Shown here: piece by piece, positions 59,998 through 64,000 of the stretch
How the letters are laid out: each line of letters starts with the position of its first letter
Numbering within the stretch: position 1 is the first letter of the stretch
Origin: Selaginella moellendorffii
Taxonomy: Eukaryota > Streptophyta > Lycopodiopsida > Selaginellales > Selaginellaceae
DNA length: 64,000 bases
Assembly (NCBI RefSeq): GCF_000143415.4
Contig: NW_003314330.1
Coordinates: 372,001 to 436,000 of the forward strand
Direction: 5' to 3'
Notes under the pieces: generated by a model
The model's database searches: none
What the model was told of the DNA's origin: nothing
Seen by the model: only the letters and a program-made list of their open reading frames with translations
Made by a program: the position numbers and the translations under genes

Positions 59998-61142
59998 TGT
60001 CGCGAATGTGACTTCGGGTATCGAAAGTTACCTATCGGCCAATCCTTACGGACACTCTTTCCTTACTGCCATGACGGCGGAAGGTCAGTATAGCTGGACC
60101 CTTTATCAGTCCCTTCTGGGCTAGTGGAGTTAATTAGGCATTTCGAGTGTATTTGACCGGGACGAGCATAGGGACGGAAATCCTACGTGTTATTAGCTAA
60201 GCATACTTAGCCCCAGTAAAGAGTTTCTTTCTCGTTATGTCTTGCACTGGCTAATGACAAGAACCCTCGCATATTGAGATTAATCCCTCAATATTGCTAG
60301 ATGATAACTTACCGTGTCTAGCTATCATGGCTTTTGTGTTAGTCTTATTTCGGTCCCAAATGCTATTTATGGAAAGTGTCTAGATTTGCTCATTTGGCAT
60401 ATCTACAAAATGTAGAGATTGTCCTAAACACAATGGTGTTCGTCCAGTGTCCAAATTCACAATCTAACACCATTCCATATTTAGTAAGTTTTGACCTTCT
60501 CCCAGAGACTAACTCCTGATACTAAGGGAGGCTTAGGGTGAAAGCCCAAAGTATGTGTTCCTCAAGGGAAGGGGGGTGGGGGGGCGCTGTGGGGGGTTCC
60601 AAATGTATAGTAGGGATAGTGGGTAGGTTGGGCATGGTTGACTAACCTGAGGCATAGTCTAGCTCTTACTTGTGTGCTTGTCCTTATTCTGCATTTGGCT
60701 TGGGTCTAAGCCCAAGTTCTATTCCATGCTAGCTGGTGAAGTACCTATATCCTCACGTTAGACCACTGGTATGCCGAAATAACGCTAAACTCCATTTGGC
60801 TCCGTTTTGTATGTTGGTCTTGGCATTGGGATGTTAGTTGCTTTAGGACTATTCTAAGTTGCTCTGGGCTCTTGTCCCTTCGCTCCTTGGGATATATGCT
60901 CGGGAGTTGCTCCGTGATCTGGTTCCGTCACTCCATGGCTCCATGCTTGGGAGTTTGGCACCGTTCCTTTGTTTAGTGGCCCAAGGCCCTGAACCTCGGG
61001 TTCCGCACCACTGTCCTTTGGACAAGTGGCAGATAAGATGTGGCATATGTCACGTGGCATAAAGAGGGTTTAGGTTCCGCTTCGTGGTGTTATTCTATAG
61101 TAAATCACCATAGGATAAAGGGTAAAAACCACGTGTGCTACA
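59998..61142 (+). mobile_element. 5' LTR (1145 bp) of a related retrotransposon
   Basis: It begins TGTCGCGAAT and ends GTGCTACA. It is the reverse-oriented relative of the solo LTR at 58089-59140, longer by about 93 bp because of an insertion around 60560-60650 containing a G-rich tract. Immediately after its end comes TTTAGTATCAGAGA, close to the common initiator-Met tRNA primer-binding site, which makes it a 5' LTR rather than another solo copy. Confidence 0.8.
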
Positions 61143-61158
61143 TTTAGTATCAGAGAAT
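61143..61158 (+). other. Primer-binding site (tRNA-iMet type, degenerate)
   Basis: TTTAGTATCAGAGA directly follows the LTR. Consensus plant elements have TGGTATCAGAGC at this point. Two mismatches are visible. Confidence 0.65.
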
Positions 61159-63339
61159 GAGTTTTGGCGAGTACTATCCAATGAGATTGGGTAACTAGTC
61201 TCGTTGCATATGCAGAGATGAAAACGATGATCCGAGTGGGTACACGTTTGGGTGCAAAGGCTTTGCAATCATTCTTTGGATATGGATTTGGTTACGTTTT
61301 GTACCGTAATAATGTGAGCTTACTCTTGGGCTCATAAGAGGGATTATCAGTGGTTCCATGAGTTGTTCCATGTACCATGGGTGAAAGTGAACCTTCCCTG
61401 GGTTTGCTATGAGTGGCAAATAGGCTGGTCCATAGCTATTTAGCATGGCACTAGTGGATCCTTCTTAGGCATGGTTACAAGTGGATCAATTAAGATTGTA
61501 GGGATTAGTCTATTTGTTCAAGTAATCATTGCCATGCTCTTTCATAAACTTTTCTTGGATTGGATTAAAGGCAATGTGAAAGCAAGCTTGAGGTTTAGTC
61601 AAAGATAAAATTGAAAAGAGAGTCTTCAGGGATGAAGGATCAAACACGTAAATCATTTTCTCTTTTTGAAGAGATGAAGTGCTAACTCATTGCTTATGTT
61701 CACATCATGCAATCAAGAGTCCCTACCTTGATACATGTTGGTAATGATGGTCTTACAAATGATGAGTTGTGGGATGGATAACAATGAAGCGCTATACCAT
61801 TTTATCTAAGCTTGCTATTTGAAGGCTTTGGTTACAATGCTCAATTCTTTTTCGGGGAACCTTGCTATTGCTCCATGAATAACTTGGTGTTGGATTAATT
61901 TTGAGTTTGATCGGAAAAAGAGTGGCATGAGCTTATCCATATTGTGAATAAAAGTTAGTAGTATTGGGTGTTATAAATTTCTATTCGTGAAGTGTGGCAT
62001 TTATGTTACATTTTGTCGAATTAAGTTGGCACTTGATACTAACATAAACCTTTGAATTAGTGACATGGGCATTGCTTGTGGTGTTGCTCAATTGATGATC
62101 AAGTCATTGTGATACTTATATCATATTCATGTGATTGTGAGTAATGTGTTTACGAAGTTGTTTGGTTAAACGATGATCAACCCCAAAGTGGTTGATGGTG
62201 AAGCTAATCTACTTACATATAGTAGCATTGTAGTAGCTTTGACTGGATTCTTGATGGTAGTTTATTATGCTAAGCTTAAATTGGTCTTGTTCGTTGAGAG
62301 TTTGCCCATTGAAGTGTTGTAAAGAGGTTATAGCATTAACTTGTTATGGTTTTGTAAGCGACTAATTTTTCCATTTTACTTTAGTCACTTAACCGCACCT
62401 CCGACCACTTGGAGGAGTCTCACTCACAACCTTCGTAAGTCCTATTTTGGACTTAGGCTTACTAGCCCCGAGAATGGCATCCCCACCACTCATCCTATGC
62501 ACTTGGTCCAAGTGCTCCACGTGTCCGATCCCATGACCGACACCCCAAGGTACCACCAACATATCAGCCTGTTACGCTAAGGCCATGTCTATTCACCTTG
62601 GTCACAACAATGGTCTGACACCACCTGCATCCCAGTCCCGTCACTCAAAGACTGGGCCATCCATCCACGAGTGATCATCCCAGATCCACTCCTTAGCATC
62701 CTTAGGATGCCCACAGACATGGGGATTAGCCTTCCCCAATATCTTTGTTCCAGTCCCCACCAAGTCCCTTTTCGTCCTTAGCCGTGCTCGCCAACACTAC
62801 CACTGGATCAAGGCCCACGGGCCCGACCACTAAGTCCCACTGTCCTCTAGGACTTCCTCCTTGTGTGACCGTGTCCTTGGTCACCACACCAAAGGACTAC
62901 TCCTCTTCCTTTCCACAGTCTGGGACTTCGGGACGACATTTCGGAACACCGTGGCCCTACGCGGGCCTCATGGGTACTCTCCCTGCCTTTCGCCTTTAGG
63001 TGCTCTAGCCATGGGCTTAGAGCGAGGTTCCATTGAGCCACACCAGGTATCCAAGTAGGTAGTGCCACCCACACTTGAACTGGGAGCATCGGCCAAACGA
63101 TCTCCCGGGGGAACTAGAGCCGGCTCTTGAACACTTCACCAAGCTACCCCGCTTGTCGGTCTGTGTTCACTCTAGTCTTGGACTTCCCAGTGGGCAGCTC
63201 ATCACCCAACACTGGGTCCGGCCTTCCTGGGCCAAACTGGCCTTTCCTGGCCAAACTGACTCCACTGCAGTCCTCCCCCTCCTATACTTTTGGAGCTCAC
63301 CAAACCCCCCAGGGTCTGGGAGACGAACGCTTTGGGCTT
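61159..63339 (+). mobile_element. Internal region of retrotransposon, no intact gene
   Basis: The sequence downstream of the primer-binding site shows no gag or pol frame that I can recognise. Base composition shifts at about 62380 from AT-rich to C-rich. Short frames in 62340-63060 have no family signature. The element is either non-autonomous or badly decayed, and it is cut by the right edge. Confidence 0.45.
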
Positions 63340-63925
63340 TCACCCTCTCAGACTTGGACTCGGACTCGGACTCGGACTCGGACTCGGACTCGGACTCGAC
63401 CTCGGCCTCGGCCTTGGTCTCGGTCTCGGTCCCGATCTTGGTCCCAGTCCCGGTCTCGGTCCTGGTCTCGACTTCGGACTCCATCTCGGGTCCATCTCGG
63501 GTCCATCTCGGGTCCATCTCGGACTCCATCTCGGGTCCATCTCGGACTCCACCTCGGGTCCATCTCGAACTCCACCTCGGGTCCATCTCGGACTCCATCT
63601 CGGGTCCATCTCGGACTCCACCTAGGGTCCATCTCAGACTCCACCTCGGGTCCATCTCGGACTCCATCTTGGGTCCCTCTCGGGTCCATCTCGGACTCCA
63701 TCTCGGGTCCATCTCGGACTCCATCTCGGGTCCATCTCGGACTCCATCTCGGACTCCATCTCGGACTCCGTCTCGGTCCACCTCGGACTCCATCTCGGAC
63801 TCCATCTCGGACTCCGTCTCGGTCCACCTCGGACTCCATCTCGGACTCCATCTCGGACTCCGTCTCGGTCCACCTCGGACTCCATCTCGGACTCCGTCTC
63901 GGTCCATCTCGGACACTTCCACGTG
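63340..63925. repeat. Minisatellite of 6-bp and 12-bp units
   Basis: It begins with tandem CGGACT hexamers (about 63356-63400), passes through diverged CTCGGTCTCGGTCC variants, and continues with many copies of CTCGGACTCCAT and CTCGGGTCCAT. A higher-order block (CTCGGTCCAC joined to three 12-mers) repeats near 63760-63900. All unit lengths are mostly multiples of three, so long apparent reading frames arise on the minus strand in more than one frame. Confidence 0.9.
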
Positions 63926-64000
63926 TCATGTGTTGGTCCTTTTTGGGTCCCTTTTTGGAGCCTTGCTTATTGGTTGCCTCGTGCTCGCTCCTCGAGCACT

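Noticed and set aside
60849-61062. Overlapping ORFs on both strands near 60850-61060
   Set aside because: These are chance frames in the LTR U5 region.
58089-61142. A single foldback transposon with 1-kb inverted ends
   Set aside because: TG...CA ends, a 5-bp AAATA duplication around the left copy alone, and a primer-binding site after the right copy show two LTRs, not terminal inverted repeats of one element.
63340-63925. CRISPR-like array
   Set aside because: Units are contiguous with no unique spacers, and the genome is eukaryotic.
63167-63929. Minus-strand ORFs of 251 and 193 codons
   Set aside because: They are translations of a minisatellite in different frames; low complexity, no conserved start.

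Overview
The window is nuclear DNA of a land plant, most likely a lycophyte close to Selaginella moellendorffii. The evidence is short introns (mostly about 50-70 bp), compact and dense genes, intron-less pentatricopeptide-repeat (PPR) genes with long runs of 31-residue repeats, and plant-only families (TIFY, CDKD, RabA, CRCK kinase, arabinogalactan peptide, plastid ACP). The species assignment is inference from style, not from a match.

Region 1-25.5 kb is gene-dense and single copy. In order it holds: a PPR gene cut by the left edge (-), a tiny 51-residue ORF (-), the RNA polymerase III largest subunit NRPC1 (-), CDK-activating kinase CDKD (-), an arabinogalactan peptide (-), a HAMP-containing hybrid histidine kinase with two receivers (-), anthranilate synthase alpha (+), a TIFY8-like regulator (+) behind a promoter with three G-boxes, an MZM1/LYR mitochondrial assembly factor (+), a GT90 glycosyltransferase (-), a possible small exon (-) and a UBE2H-type E2 (-).

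Region 25.5-36.3 kb has two intron-less PPR genes flanking a dynamic island. The island contains a degraded acyl carrier protein copy, a 1.28-kb inverted repeat made of two copia gag fragments, an AT-rich block with a 158-bp tandem duplication, the intact three-exon plastid ACP gene, and a protein-lysine methyltransferase (EEF1AKMT1 type).

Region 36.3-56.6 kb is again dense: a CRCK-type kinase, a carboxylesterase-fold protein lacking two catalytic residues, a Ser-rich probable organelle protein, an 8-Cys lipid-transfer-like protein, a long RRM/SPOC protein with a GC-AG intron, a coiled-coil membrane protein, an NYN/OST-HTH nuclease with a probable mitochondrial presequence, a CLC anion transporter, a tandem pair of unrecognised multi-pass membrane proteins, and a RabA GTPase.

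Region 56.6-64 kb is a nested-retrotransposon zone. A decayed Ty3/gypsy pol (RNase H to integrase, minus strand) is split by a solo LTR with a 5-bp target duplication. It is also interrupted by the 5' LTR and primer-binding site of a related element in the opposite orientation, whose body runs off the right edge and includes a minisatellite based on 6- and 12-bp units.

The genes do not form a pathway. Several serve organelles (PPRs, NYN/LOTUS nuclease, MZM1, ACP, anthranilate synthase), the rest transcription, cell cycle, signalling and trafficking. I found no clearly undescribed multi-gene system. The best candidates for novelty are the catalytically altered carboxylesterase, the tandem membrane-protein pair, the hairpin-forming gag repeat, the HAMP-type hybrid kinase and the unrecognised domain fused to the RRM/SPOC protein.
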